Part shown: one piece after another, positions 24,409-33,178 of the stretch
How the letters are laid out: each line of letters starts with the position of its first letter
How positions within the stretch are numbered: position 1 is the first letter of the stretch
NCBI RefSeq assembly: GCF_022759505.1
Contig: NZ_CP094289.1
Coordinates: 2,542,001-2,606,000, forward strand
DNA length: 64,000 nt
Source of the DNA: Georgenia sp. TF02-10
GTDB lineage: Bacteria > Actinomycetota > Actinomycetes > Actinomycetales > Actinomycetaceae
Direction: 5' to 3'
Translations under genes and position numbers: made by a program
The notes under the pieces: model-generated
The model's input: the letters and a program-made list of their open reading frames with translations, nothing else
What the model was told of the DNA's origin: nothing
Database searches by the model: none

Positions 24409-27408
24409 TCAGGCCGGGACGACGTTCACCAGCCGGGGCGCCCGGACGATCACCCGGCGCACGTCCTTCCCGGCCAGCGCCCGCTGCACCCCGGCGGTGG
24501 CCACGGCGAGCCTGCCGAGCTCCTCCTCGCCGATCCCGGGCGGGACCTCCAGCCGGTCCCGCACCTTGCCGGCCACCTGGACCACGCAGGTCACCGTCTC
24601 CGTCACGAGCAGGGCCGGGTCCGCCGTCGGGAAGGGCTCCCGGGCCAGGGAGGTGGGGTGGCCGAGCCGGCTCCACAGCTCCTCGGCGATGTGCGGGGCG
24701 ACCGGGGCCACCATCAGCACGAGGGGCTCGATCGCCTCCCGCGGCACCCGGGCCAGCCCGGTCAGGTGGTTGTTCAGCACGATCATCCGGGCGATGGCGG
24801 TGTTGACCCGCATCGCCGACATCTCCGTCTCGACGTCGGCGACCGTGCGGGCCACCAGCCGGCGGGTCTCCAGGTCGGCCGGCTCGTCCACCACCGTGGT
24901 CGCCCCGGTGGTCTCGTCGACGACGTTGCGCCACAGCCGCTGCAGGAACCGCTGGGCGCCGACGACGGCGCGGGTGTCCCAGGGCCGGGAGTCGTCCAGC
25001 GGGCCCATGGACATCTCGTACACCCGGAAGGTGTCCGCGCCGTAGGCGTCGTACATCTCGTCCGGGGTGACGATGTTCTTCAGGGACTTGCCCATCTTCC
25101 CGTACTCGCGGAACACCTCCTGGCCCCGCCAGGTGTACCGCGGCTCCCCGCCGTCGGCCGCCGGCACCTCCTCGACCTCGTCCGCCGGCACGTACTGCCC
25201 GCGGGCGTCGGCGTAGGCGTAGGCCTGGATGTAACCCTGGTTGAACAGCCGGTGGAAGGGCTCCGAGCTGGAGACGTGGCCCAGGTCGTGGAGCACCTTG
25301 TGCCAGAACCGGGCGTAGAGCAGGTGCAGCACGGCGTGCTCGACGCCGCCGACGTACAGGTCCGCCCCACCGGAGACGTTGGCCGGCACGGGCGTGCCGT
25401 CGGGGGCGGTGGAGGCCGGCCGGGGCCCCATCCAGTACGCCTCGTTGGCCGGGTCGACCAGGGCGGCGTCGTTGTGCGGGTCCAGGTAGCGCAGCTCATA
25501 CCAGGACGACCCGGCCCAGTTGGGCATGGTGTTGGTGTCCCGGTGGTAGGTCCGCGGGCCCTCCCCCAGGTCCAGCTCGACCTCGACCCACTCCGGCACC
25601 CGGCCCAGCGGGGGCTCCGGGGAGGAGGTGGCGTCCTCGGGGTCGAAGGTCCGCGGGGAGTAGTCCGGCACCTCCGGCAGGTCCACCGGCAGGTCGGCCT
25701 CGGGCACGGCGTGCGGGCGCCCGTCGGCGTCGTAGACGATCGGGAAGGGCTCGCCCCAGTACCGCTGGCGGGAGAAGAGCCAGTCCCGCAGCCGGTAGGT
25801 GGTGGCGCCGCGCCCGGCCCCGGTGGCCTCCAGCCAGGCGATCATCCGGGCCTTGGCCGCCGCGACGTCCAGCCCGTCCAGGCTCACCCCGGGGCCGGCG
25901 GAGTTGATGACCGTCCCGTCGCCGGTGTACGCACCGCCGGCGAAGCCCGCGGGCGGCTGGACCGTGTAGACCACCGGCAGCTCGTACTTGGTGGCGAAGG
26001 CGAAGTCACGCTCGTCCCCGCCGGGGACGGCCATGATCGCACCGGTGCCGTAGCCGGCCAGGACGTAGTCGGCGACGAACACCGGCACTTCCGCCCCGGT
26101 CGCCGGGTTGGTCGCGTAGATCCCGGTGAACACGCCGGTCTTGGTGCGCTCGGCGTCCTGCCGCTCGGCGTCGGTCTTGGCCGCGGCGGCCCGCTGGTAG
26201 GAGCGCACCGCCTCGGCCGGGGTGGCCGCGCCCCCGGTCCACGCCGCCTTGGTGCCCGCGGGCCAGCGGGCCGGGACGGCGCCAGTGCCGGGGCCGCCGT
26301 CGGCGGCGTGGTCGGAACCGGAACCGGAACCGGGGCCGTGGTCGCCGTCGGCGGCGCCGGCGACCAGCGGGTGCTCCGGCGCGAGCACCATGAACGTCGC
26401 CCCGAACAGGGTGTCCGGCCGGGTGGTGAACACGGTCAGCGGCTCCGCCACGCCGTCGACGGTGAAGTCCACGTACGCGCCGGTGGACCGGCCGATCCAG
26501 TTCCGCTGCATCGAGCGGACCTTCTCCGGCCAGTCGATGGTGTCCAGGTCCGCGTCCAGCCGGTCGGCGTAGGCGGTGATCCGCAGCATCCACTGGCGCA
26601 GGTTGCGCTGGAAGACCGGGAAGTTGCCCCGCTCGGACCGCCCCTCGGCGGTGACCTCCTCGTTGGCCAGCACGGTGCCCAGCCCGGGGCACCAGTTCAC
26701 CGGCGCCTCGGAGATGTAGGCCAGCCGGAAGGAGTCCACGACGTCGGCCCGTTCCCCGGGGGTCAGGTCCGCCCAGGGCCGCCCGTCCGGGGTGGGGCGG
26801 GTGCCGGCGGCCAGCTGCGCCTGAAGCTCGCCGATCGGGCGGGCGGCGCCGCGGCCGCCGTCGGGCCGCACCGCGTCGGCGTCGTAGTAGGAGCCGAAGA
26901 TCTGCAGGAAGATCCACTGGGTCCACCGCACGAACCCGGGGTCGGTGGTGGCGAAGGTGCGGCGGGAGTCGTGGGCCAGGCCCAGCCGGAGCAGCTGGCG
27001 GCGCATGTTGACGATGTTCGCCTCGGTGGTGGCCCGCGGGTGCTGCCCGGTCTGCACCGCGTACTGCTCGGCGGGCAGGCCGAAGGCGTCGTAGCCCAGC
27101 GCATGCAGGACGTTCTTGCCCTTCATCCGCTGGTACCGGCCGACCACGTCGGTGGCGATGTAGCCCAGCGGGTGACCCACGTGCAGGCCCTTGCCGGAGG
27201 GGTAGGGGAACATGTCCAGCAGGTAGTACTTCTCCGCCGGCACCTCCCCCGGGCCGGCGAGGTCGCCGGTGGGGTTGTCGGCGTGGAAGGTGCCCAGCCG
27301 CTCCCAGGTCTCCTGCCACTTCTGCTCGATCTGGCCGGCGAGCGCCGCGGTGTAGCGGTGCGCGGTCTCCTCGGCGGTGGTGGTCGTGGCGGCGTCGTGG
27401 GTGGTCAT
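24409..27408 (-). CDS. leuS: Leucyl-tRNA synthetase
   Basis: 999-residue class I aminoacyl-tRNA synthetase charging tRNA-Leu. The HIGH-type motif is in [17 protein letters not shown]. The editing (CP1) domain contains [21 protein letters not shown]. The KMSKS-type loop is KMGKSLKN. The C-terminal anticodon-binding and tail regions end [11 protein letters not shown]. It is longer than the usual 830-960, partly because of a Gly/Ser/Asp/His-rich low-complexity insert (about residues 351-378). That insert is encoded by GGAACC microrepeats near 26312-26332. Upstream lies a leucine-rich leader peptide and terminator, indicating control by leucine-tRNA charging. Confidence 0.97.
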   Translation of the reverse strand: MTTHDAATTTTAEETAHRYTAALAGQIEQKWQETWERLGTFHADNPTGDLAGPGEVPAEKYYLLDMFPYPSGKGLHVGHPLGYIATDVVGRYQRMKGKNVLHALGYDAFGLPAEQYAVQTGQHPRATTEANIVNMRRQLLRLGLAHDSRRTFATTDPGFVRWTQWIFLQIFGSYYDADAVRPDGGRGAARPIGELQAQLAAGTRPTPDGRPWADLTPGERADVVDSFRLAYISEAPVNWCPGLGTVLANEEVTAEGRSERGNFPVFQRNLRQWMLRITAYADRLDADLDTIDWPEKVRSMQRNWIGRSTGAYVDFTVDGVAEPLTVFTTRPDTLFGATFMVLAPEHPLVAGAADGDHGPGSGSGSDHAADGGPGTGAVPARWPAGTKAAWTGGAATPAEAVRSYQRAAAAKTDAERQDAERTKTGVFTGIYATNPATGAEVPVFVADYVLAGYGTGAIMAVPGGDERDFAFATKYELPVVYTVQPPAGFAGGAYTGDGTVINSAGPGVSLDGLDVAAAKARMIAWLEATGAGRGATTYRLRDWLFSRQRYWGEPFPIVYDADGRPHAVPEADLPVDLPEVPDYSPRTFDPEDATSSPEPPLGRVPEWVEVELDLGEGPRTYHRDTNTMPNWAGSSWYELRYLDPHNDAALVDPANEAYWMGPRPASTAPDGTPVPANVSGGADLYVGGVEHAVLHLLYARFWHKVLHDLGHVSSSEPFHRLFNQGYIQAYAYADARGQYVPADEVEEVPAADGGEPRYTWRGQEVFREYGKMGKSLKNIVTPDEMYDAYGADTFRVYEMSMGPLDDSRPWDTRAVVGAQRFLQRLWRNVVDETTGATTVVDEPADLETRRLVARTVADVETEMSAMRVNTAIARMIVLNNHLTGLARVPREAIEPLVLMVAPVAPHIAEELWSRLGHPTSLAREPFPTADPALLVTETVTCVVQVAGKVRDRLEVPPGIGEEELGRLAVATAGVQRALAGKDVRRVIVRAPRLVNVVPA

Positions 27409-27436
27409 CGCTCGTCCCTCGTGGTGGCTCCGGACA

Positions 27437-27462
27437 TGAGAAAACCTCCCGGGCAGGGAGGT
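27437..27462 (-). terminator. Attenuator terminator upstream of leuS
   Basis: On the minus strand ACCTCCC (27462-27456) pairs with GGGAGGT (27450-27444) around TGCCC and is followed by TTTTCTC. It lies 41 bases after the leader-peptide stop and 28 bases before the leuS ATG. It is one of the few hairpins in the window with a T-run. Competing stems upstream (GGCCGCGCTG at 27513-27504 with CAGCGCGGCC at 27472-27463) overlap the leader stop codon and could act as the alternative structure. Confidence 0.75.
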
Positions 27463-27502
27463 GGGCCGCGCTGGTGCGGCGCCGGTCGGGCGCCCGCTGG
27501 TG

Positions 27503-27541
27503 TCAGCGCGGCCGGGTAAGGAGGAGCACCACGGCAGTCAT
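27503..27541 (-). CDS. leuS leader peptide with three consecutive leucine codons
   Basis: A 12-residue open frame, [12 protein letters not shown], with CTC-CTC-CTT in a row, ends 94 bases before the leuS start and precedes an intrinsic terminator. This is the layout of a translation-coupled attenuator: a ribosome stalled at Leu codons would favour read-through into leuS. A TACCCT -10-like hexamer (27555-27550) ends 8 bases before the ATG, so the transcript is probably leaderless, as is common for actinobacterial leader peptides. There is no ribosome binding site, in keeping with that. Confidence 0.7.
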   Translation of the reverse strand: MTAVVLLLTRPR

Positions 27542-27549
27542 GATGGGCA

Positions 27550-27777
27550 AGGGTAGCGCAGGTGGCGGGTGGGCGGGCGGGACGTTCCCGACGGCGGGGC
27601 CCGGGCGGGTGCACGGCGACCGGCCGCCGTCGGCATGGGACGACGGCGGGTGCCGGGCGTGTGCACCGTTTGCGGCCGGCCAGCGCCGCCGCGGGACGAC
27701 GGCGGGTTCCGGATGGGTGCACCTCCGGCGGCCGGCCGCTGTCGCCGTTGCACGACGGCGACGCGCGGGTCGTCCCG
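27550..27777. repeat. Degenerate repeats between leuS promoter and the oxidase gene
   Basis: About 230 bases hold three diverged copies of a roughly 60-65-base unit with the landmarks GGTGCAC, CGGCCGGCC and ACGACGGCGGG. The leuS promoter lies at its left end. No gene is seen; short frames on the minus strand simply echo the repeat. Confidence 0.5.
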
Positions 27778-29172
27778 TCACGGCCGCACCCGCACCACCT
27801 CCGGGGTGATCTCCGCGACCGACGCCAGGCCCGCCAGCGCCATCGTGAGGTCGAACTCGGCGAGGACGTGCCGGACGACGTCGCGGGCACCGGTCCAGCC
27901 GCGCAGGGCGAGCCCGTACGCGTAGGGCCGGCCCAGCCCGACCGCGCGGGCGCCCAGCGCCAGCGCCTTGAGCACGTCCGCGCCGCCACGGATGCCGCCC
28001 TCGAAGAGCACCGGGACCTCCGGCGCGGCGGCGGCGACGTCGGGCAGGGCGTCCAGCGCGGCGAGCTCGCCGTCGATCTGCCGGCCGCCGTGGTTGGACA
28101 CGACGATCCCGTCGATGCCGAGGTCCTGGGCGCGGCGGGCGTCGTCGGGATGCATGACGCCCTTGAGGATGACCGGCATCGTGGTCAGCTCGCGGAGCGT
28201 GGCGAGGTCCGCCCAGGCGAGGGTGGGGCGGGCGAAGACGTCGAGGAAGGTCTGCACGGCGGCGCGGGGCCGCGGCGAGCGGAGGTTGTCCAGGGTTCGG
28301 CCGGGGTAGGCGCGCGCCATGCTCAGCAGGGTCGCGAGCGCCCCGGGACCGGGCCGGACGGCGGGGCCGCCCGGCGTCCCGGCCCGGAGGCGGTCGCGGA
28401 CGAGCTGGCCGAAGACCGGGTCGGAGGTGTACTGGGCCATGCCGAGCCCGTGGGCGAAGGGCAGGAAGCCGAGGTCGAGGTCGCGCGGCCGCCAGCCCAG
28501 CAGGTGGGTGTCCAGGGTGACGGCGATGGCCGAGTAGCCCGCCGCCTCGGCGCGCCGGACCAGGGACGCGACCAGGTCGTCGTTGCTGCTCCAATACAGC
28601 TGGTACCAGCGCGGGTGGTCCCCCATCGTCGCGGCGATCTCCTCCATCGTGCGCGAGGCCTGGGTGGAGACCATCATCGGCACGCCGGTGGCCTGCGCCG
28701 CCCGGGCGACGCCGACGTCGGCCTCGCGGTGGGCCAGCTCCAGCACTCCCAGGGGCGCAAGGTAGAGCGGGGCGTTCATGGCGGCGCCGAAGAGGCTGGT
28801 GCTGGTATCCCGGGCGCCGACGTCGACCAGCCGCCGGGGCACGATCTTCACCCGGTCCAGGGCCTGCCGGTTGGCGCGGGCGGTGGACTCCATGCCGGCC
28901 GAGCCGGCCATGTAGGAGTAGGCGCGGGGGCTGAGCCGACGGCGGGCGGCGGCCGCCAGGCGGTCCGGGGCAACCGGCACGGCCGGCCGGCGTCCCATCG
29001 CCCCGTTGAGGTAGATGAGGGACTGCACCCAGCGCCCCACCCCGCTGGCCGGCTGGGCTAGCGGGTCCGTGGCGGTCTGCCCGCGGAGGTTCTCAGCCCC
29101 GGCGGGGGCCGTGTCCCCGGTGCCCACGGAGGCCTGGCCCTGGGCCGGCCGCCCGGTGCTCGACGTCGTCAT
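27778..29172 (-). CDS. FMN-dependent alpha-hydroxy-acid oxidase (lactate 2-monooxygenase-like)
   Basis: 464 residues, TIM-barrel FMN enzyme oxidising 2-hydroxy acids such as lactate. Motifs are SPRAYSYMAGSAGMESTARA near the N-terminus, MNAPLYLAPLGVLELAHRE, MMVSTQASRTMEEIAA and WYQLYWS. The active-site stretch SNHGGRQIDGELAALDALP follows with the catalytic His, and the FMN-phosphate loop is LFEGGIRGGADVLKALALGA. The ATG at 29172 has AAGGGGAG upstream. The length and the extra N-terminal region fit the lactate monooxygenase subgroup better than glycolate oxidase; substrate unproven. Confidence 0.88.
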   Translation of the reverse strand: MTTSSTGRPAQGQASVGTGDTAPAGAENLRGQTATDPLAQPASGVGRWVQSLIYLNGAMGRRPAVPVAPDRLAAAARRRLSPRAYSYMAGSAGMESTARANRQALDRVKIVPRRLVDVGARDTSTSLFGAAMNAPLYLAPLGVLELAHREADVGVARAAQATGVPMMVSTQASRTMEEIAATMGDHPRWYQLYWSSNDDLVASLVRRAEAAGYSAIAVTLDTHLLGWRPRDLDLGFLPFAHGLGMAQYTSDPVFGQLVRDRLRAGTPGGPAVRPGPGALATLLSMARAYPGRTLDNLRSPRPRAAVQTFLDVFARPTLAWADLATLRELTTMPVILKGVMHPDDARRAQDLGIDGIVVSNHGGRQIDGELAALDALPDVAAAAPEVPVLFEGGIRGGADVLKALALGARAVGLGRPYAYGLALRGWTGARDVVRHVLAEFDLTMALAGLASVAEITPEVVRVRP

Positions 29173-29392
29173 CGCGCTGCTCCCCTTGCTCGACGGCGGT
29201 CCCGTACCGCCGCGGGCCGGCCGACCGCCGCGCGCCCGCGCCGCCAGAACTGCCGCCGACCCTACCGGCGGCCCGTGCGGCCGCACCCGCGCGTCGGGGC
29301 ACCGGGCTCGGCAGGCGCGCCCACCTCGCCCGACCTAGGGTGAAGGAAACGCCACCACGTCGCCCCGGACCGGGGCCGGAAGGAGCACAACC

Positions 29393-29839
29393 ATGCCCGA
29401 ACCCATCGTGGAGACCAGCCTCCAGGAGGCCCTCGTCGACCTGCTCGACCTCTCCCTCCAGGGCAAGCAGGCCCACTGGAACATCCACGGACCGTTCTTC
29501 CGTTCGCTGCACCTCCAGCTCGACGACATCGTCTCCCTCGTGCGGTCGGCCTCCGACGACGTCGCCGAGCGGCTGGTGGCCGTGGGCGGCACCCCGGACG
29601 GCCGGGCCAGCACGGTCTCGGACACCTCCGGCATCGGGCAGATCGACGGCGGCCGGCTGCCCACCGACAAGGTGATCCGGATGTTCGAGGAGAAGCTCCA
29701 GGGCGCGGCCGACCGCATCAAGGGCCACCTCGACGAGCTGGACGAGGTCGATCACCAGAGCACCGACCTGCTGACCTCCATCGCGACCGGCCTGGAGAAG
29801 CAGGCCTGGATGCTGCGCGCCAGCGCCGAGGACGCCTGA
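29393..29839 (+). CDS. dps: Dps family DNA-protecting ferritin-like protein
   Basis: 148 residues. Dps forms a dodecamer that oxidises and stores iron and shields DNA in stress. The four-helix bundle is visible, with the intersubunit ferroxidase motif KQAHWNIHGPFFRSLHLQLDD, then DDVAERLVAVGGTPDGRAS and HQSTDLLTSIATGLEKQAWM. AAGGAGCAC precedes the ATG. It is monocistronic: a strong hairpin follows the stop. Confidence 0.9.
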   Translation: MPEPIVETSLQEALVDLLDLSLQGKQAHWNIHGPFFRSLHLQLDDIVSLVRSASDDVAERLVAVGGTPDGRASTVSDTSGIGQIDGGRLPTDKVIRMFEEKLQGAADRIKGHLDELDEVDHQSTDLLTSIATGLEKQAWMLRASAEDA

Positions 29840-29868
29840 GCATCCCCGCCACCCGCTGTCCTCGCAAT

Positions 29869-29899
29869 CAGGGCCCCCGGCCACCGGCCGGGGGCCCTG
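29869..29899 (+). terminator. dps terminator hairpin
   Basis: A perfect 14-base stem (arm CAGGGCCCCCGGCC) with an ACC loop starts 30 bases after the dps stop. It lacks a T-run but is the most stable hairpin nearby. Confidence 0.8.
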
Positions 29900-30120
29900 G
29901 CCCGGTGTGGCCGCCGGCGCCGGGAGGTCCGGTGCCGAGACCACCTCGACCTCGCCACCTCGCCATGGCCGGCATCCTCGGCTGAAGCCGGTCAGCGACG
30001 CCAGAGACGGGATGCCGCCGCTCCCGACGGAACGCCACCGGTGCCGCGGCCGTGAACTGGCGCATGGGGCTGCAGGCGGAACCCGCACTCGCCGGAGCGC
30101 TCCATAGAGGATCCTTTAGC
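29900..30120. other. Gap between dps terminator and IS630-type element
   Basis: 221 bases with no supported gene. GC falls towards the right end, where TTTAGCTA marks the insertion border of the IS630-type element. Confidence 0.4.
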
Positions 30121-31334
30121 TATAGCGGCCATAAGACAAGAACTGATTCCTGACCCGCACCCGCCGAGACCTGCGAACGACTACGGCACACCGCCCGTGC
30201 GCTGACATCTGGGAAATGTTTGCGGGTGTGTCGCGGCGCGCCTCCCCAGGATTGGACGTCTGATTACTACTATTGGTGCATGACGTTGATCGAGCTGGAC
30301 GGTACCGAGTGGTCCATCCTGATGAAGTACAAGGAGCAAGCGCCGTACAAGCTGATGCGGCTCAAGGCAGAAGCGCTGATGCTGCTGCACGAGAACGTCG
30401 ACATCGGCACGGTCGCCAGGTTTGTCGACCGCAGGCCTTCGACGGTACGGGCCTGGGTGAGGGACTGGCAGAAGATGCGTCTGGCGTCGGTGCACACCGG
30501 TCACGCCGAGAACCTGAACGCCTCCAAGCTCACCGCCGACCAGCGCGCCCAGGTAGCCCAGATCCTGGCCTCCCCACCCTCGGAGCAGGGACTGCCCGCG
30601 CAGTTCTGGGACGTACCGAACCTGGCGTCCTGGCTGCACAACCACTTCGAGGTGGTCTACGAGTCCGACAGCTCCTACCACTTCCTCCTGCACATGGCCG
30701 GGATGACCTTCCACAAGCCCGAAGCGGTGGACAAGCGACGCGGCGACGAGGCCACCATCGCCAAGCGGATGGCCGAGATCCACCAGGAGATCGCCCCGCA
30801 CCTGGCCGACCCGGACACCATCGTGGTGGCCGCGGACGAGGTCCGCATCGAGCACGAGGCCATCCTGCGCCGGGCCTGGCAGATGGCCGGAACCACCACC
30901 CGCATCGAGGTCGACCGCCAGCGCCAGGCCCAGAGCTACATCGGGTTCCTCCACCAGGACGACGGGAAGGTGGACCTGCGGCGCCTGGACTGGCAGAACA
31001 GCGACACCATCATCGAGGCCCTCACCGCGTTCACGGCCGCCCACCCGAAGAAGAAGATCGTGATCGTGTGGGACAACGCCGCCTGGCACCGCTCCAAAGC
31101 CCTGCGGGCCCACCTCGGACCAGGCAATCTCCTCGAACGCATCCACCTGATCCACATGCCGCCCTACGCACCCGACCACAACCCGATCGAGCACGTCTGG
31201 GGCGAAGCAAAAACCAGCATAAGCAACATCCAGCGCGCCACCTTCGACCAGACCAGGACCGCGTTCGAAGGCTTCATCCGCGGCAACAAGTTCCCCTACC
31301 GCCTGGAGTGAGCTTTTGATCTATCCGGGCTATA
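30121..31334 (+). mobile_element. IS630-family insertion sequence
   Basis: The ends read TATAGCGGCCATAAG at 30121 and, inward from the right, TATAGCCCGGATAG at 31334. They share TATAGC and a diverged subterminal part (about 15 of 24 positions). TA dinucleotides at both borders fit the TA target used by IS630/mariner elements. The 1.2-kb element has one gene. Lower GC than the flanks marks it as acquired. Confidence 0.75.
30280..31311 (+). CDS. IS630 family transposase
   Basis: 343 residues from the ATG at 30280. The N-terminal helix-turn-helix reads RLKAEALMLLHENVDIGTVA and RFVDRRPSTVRAWVRDW. The DDE core is intact: VVAADEVRIEHEA, IVIVWDNAAWHRSKALRAH and MPPYAPDHNPIEHVWGEAK. The C-terminus TAFEGFIRGNKFPYRLE is near the right IS end. 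With full length and all catalytic residues the element could be active. The frame extends 20 residues upstream without support. Confidence 0.92.
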   Translation: MTLIELDGTEWSILMKYKEQAPYKLMRLKAEALMLLHENVDIGTVARFVDRRPSTVRAWVRDWQKMRLASVHTGHAENLNASKLTADQRAQVAQILASPPSEQGLPAQFWDVPNLASWLHNHFEVVYESDSSYHFLLHMAGMTFHKPEAVDKRRGDEATIAKRMAEIHQEIAPHLADPDTIVVAADEVRIEHEAILRRAWQMAGTTTRIEVDRQRQAQSYIGFLHQDDGKVDLRRLDWQNSDTIIEALTAFTAAHPKKKIVIVWDNAAWHRSKALRAHLGPGNLLERIHLIHMPPYAPDHNPIEHVWGEAKTSISNIQRATFDQTRTAFEGFIRGNKFPYRLE

Positions 31335-31368
31335 TAGACTACAAATCCGTGGAACCGAACGGAGAACG

Positions 31369-31935
31369 ATGAACGCCCTACAGCGCCCCGCCCTGATCGC
31401 CATCGACGTACAGAGCGGCTTCGACGACCGCGCCTACTGGGGACCGCGGGACAACCCAGCCTGCGAGGACAACATCGCCGCGCTGCTCGCACTCTGGCGC
31501 GACCGTTCCTGGCCGGTCGTGTTCGTGCGCCACGACTCCATAAACCCGCAATCAACGCTCGCGGTGGGAACGCCCGGCAATGACTTCAAGGACGTCATCA
31601 CCGGCGATCCTGACCTGCTTGTCAGCAAGACCGTCAACTCGAGCTTCCACGGGACGCCGGACCTACACGCCTGGCTCCAGGAGGAAGGTCTTGAGCATGT
31701 CGTCATCTGCGGGATCACGACCAACCACTGCTGCGAGACCACCGCCCGAGTCGCTGGGAATCTCGGCTACGACACCTACTTTGTCATCGACGCCACGCAC
31801 ACCTTCGACCGCCAGGCGCTCGACGGGTCCATCATCCCAGCCGCGATGATTTCCGATATGACAGCTGCGAACCTTCACGGAGAGTTCGCCACTGTGACCA
31901 CCACGGAAGCCCTGAGCGAAGCCCACCAGGGATAA
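31369..31935 (+). CDS. Isochorismatase-like cysteine hydrolase
   Basis: 188 residues. The triad of the isochorismatase-like family is visible: Asp in ALIAIDVQSGF, Lys in LLVSKTVNSSF and the nucleophilic Cys in ICGITTNHCCETTARVAGN. Members hydrolyse isochorismate, nicotinamide, N-carbamoyl compounds or biuret; the substrate cannot be read here. ACGGAGAACG lies before the ATG. The gene begins only 35 bases after the IS630 element, which may have displaced its promoter. Codon use is slightly less GC-biased than in the backbone. Confidence 0.88.
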   Translation: MNALQRPALIAIDVQSGFDDRAYWGPRDNPACEDNIAALLALWRDRSWPVVFVRHDSINPQSTLAVGTPGNDFKDVITGDPDLLVSKTVNSSFHGTPDLHAWLQEEGLEHVVICGITTNHCCETTARVAGNLGYDTYFVIDATHTFDRQALDGSIIPAAMISDMTAANLHGEFATVTTTEALSEAHQG

Positions 31936-31989
31936 GAGATCGACGAGCCGCGACACGCCTACGGCCGGCCGTGTGCCGCCACGTCGATG

Positions 31990-32234
31990 CGCACCATGGT
32001 GCTGGCAACCCAGCGAAGAGAAGCCGTGGAGTCGCGAGAGCACTGGTGTCAGTCGATCAGCGAGCTCGAGCTTGGGACGATGGACGGACGGGCCGGCCGA
32101 GGTGGACGTGAAACCACGGTGGCGGCGGACGCCGGCGAGTCCCGGCGGGATAGGGCCGGAACCAACCGCTTGCCGCCCTGCTCGGGGCGCGGCGGGCGAC
32201 GAAGGTCGGCCCGATGGACGGCCCCGCGGATCAC
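31990..32234 (-). pseudogene. Frameshifted MazF-type toxin
   Basis: From a GTG at 32234 overlapping the antitoxin stop (GTGA), the frame reads VIRGAVHRADLRRPPRPEQG and continues to SAATVV. The homology then shifts frame into TSTSAGPSVHRPKLELADR, closely matching the usual actinobacterial MazF block TSTSAQP..RPKLEI. A base appears lost near 32108-32113. A second shift is likely further on, where VRIDV-like sequence lies in another frame. The RNase toxin is therefore probably dead, while the preceding antitoxin frame is intact. The homology call is from memory of the family and could be checked easily. Confidence 0.65.
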
Positions 32235-32431
32235 CAGGCCGGAGGGTCCGTGCTCACGTCCTCGCCCCTGAGCGCCTCAGCGTCCGCGCGGAACCGGGCC
32301 AACCAGCGTTCGTGATCCAGCAGCCGTAGCGCGCGGCGCAGCGTGTCCGAGGTGCTCTCGCCGGACAGCGCGGCCTCGCGCAGGATGCGTTCGTCGTCCG
32401 GCGTCGGGCGGAAACCTATCGAGGCAGGCAT
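32231..32431 (-). CDS. Ribbon-helix-helix antitoxin-like protein
   Basis: 66 residues from the ATG at 32431 (an ATG at 32440 is also possible). The sequence SIGFRPTPDDERILREAALS with GESTSDTLRRALRLLDHE matches the short RHH/MazE-like antitoxins that precede MazF genes in actinobacteria. It binds DNA as a dimer and neutralises the toxin with its C-terminal tail. The downstream toxin frame overlaps its stop codon but is broken, leaving an orphan antitoxin. Confidence 0.7.
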   Translation of the reverse strand: MPASIGFRPTPDDERILREAALSGESTSDTLRRALRLLDHERWLARFRADAEALRGEDVSTDPPAW

Positions 32432-32604
32432 GCCACCCATCTTGCCGCGCGTCGACAAGTGTTGAACAGGCAACCTGCCCAGTACAACCGGCAAGGTCTC
32501 GACTGGGCCTGGCGGCAGGCCCGCATCAAGGTGGCCCCACGGCGCGCTGCCTGACCGCAGCGCCGCTCGGCCCGCCGATCTGGAACTGGTGCCAGGATGG
32601 CGCG

Positions 32605-33054
32605 ATGAGCACCGTGTTCACCCAGATCATCGAGGGCGCGATCCCCGGCCGGTTCGTGTGGGCGGACGAGACGTGCGTCGTCTTCGGCACCATCGCGCCG
32701 ATCACCGACGGGCACATGCTGGTCGTGCCCCGGGCCGAGATCCCCGAGTACACCGCCGCCGACGACGCCACGATCGCCCACCTCGCCGTCGTCGCCAAGA
32801 CGGTGGGCCAGGCCCAGCAGGCGGCCTACGACGCGCCGCGCGCCGCCGTCCTCGTCGCCGGCTTCGAAATCGCGCACCTGCACCTGCACGTGCTGCCGGC
32901 GTGGGACGAGGCGTCCCTGCGGTTCGACAAAGTCCGGCAGGACGTGCCGGGCGCCGAGCTCGACGCCGCCGCCGAGACGGTCCGCCAGGCGCTGCGCGAC
33001 GCCGGTCACGGCGAGCACGTCCCGCTCCGGCTCGGCTCCCCCGCGCTGGGCTGA
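32605..33054 (+). CDS. HIT family protein
   Basis: 149-residue histidine-triad nucleotide hydrolase or transferase. The HIT motif is seen in AHLHLHVLPAW (H-x-H-x-H). The N-terminal half TQIIEGAIPGRFVWADETCV and GHMLVVPRAEIPEY is typical of Hint/Fhit-like proteins. Members cleave adenosine phosphoramidates or dinucleoside polyphosphates. It is convergent with the VKOR gene, from which a run of 19-base repeats separates it. Confidence 0.9.
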   Translation: MSTVFTQIIEGAIPGRFVWADETCVVFGTIAPITDGHMLVVPRAEIPEYTAADDATIAHLAVVAKTVGQAQQAAYDAPRAAVLVAGFEIAHLHLHVLPAWDEASLRFDKVRQDVPGAELDAAAETVRQALRDAGHGEHVPLRLGSPALG

Positions 33055-33083
33055 GCCCGACCAGCACGGTCGGGCAGCGGGGC

Positions 33084-33178
33084 GGGTCAGGCCGGCAGAA
33101 CCAGCTCAGGCCGGCAGGACCAGGTCAGGCCGGCAGGACCGGGTCAGGACACCAGGACCGGGTCAGGACAGCAGGAGC
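33084..33178. repeat. Five 19-bp tandem repeats reaching into the VKOR gene end
   Basis: Successive units of TCAGGCCGGCAGGACCGGG type recur five times with period 19, the last two diverging. The run starts in the intergenic region after the HIT gene and ends over the final codons and stop of the VKOR gene at 33163. Confidence 0.7.

Noticed and set aside
24259-27519. 1086-residue open frame on the plus strand
   Set aside because: It is antisense to leuS, lacks domains and a ribosome binding site, and exists because stop codons are rare at this GC content.
27409-27555. T-box riboswitch upstream of leuS
   Set aside because: No T-box sequence (TGGNACC-type) or specifier-loop architecture is seen; the Leu-codon leader peptide explains the terminator better.
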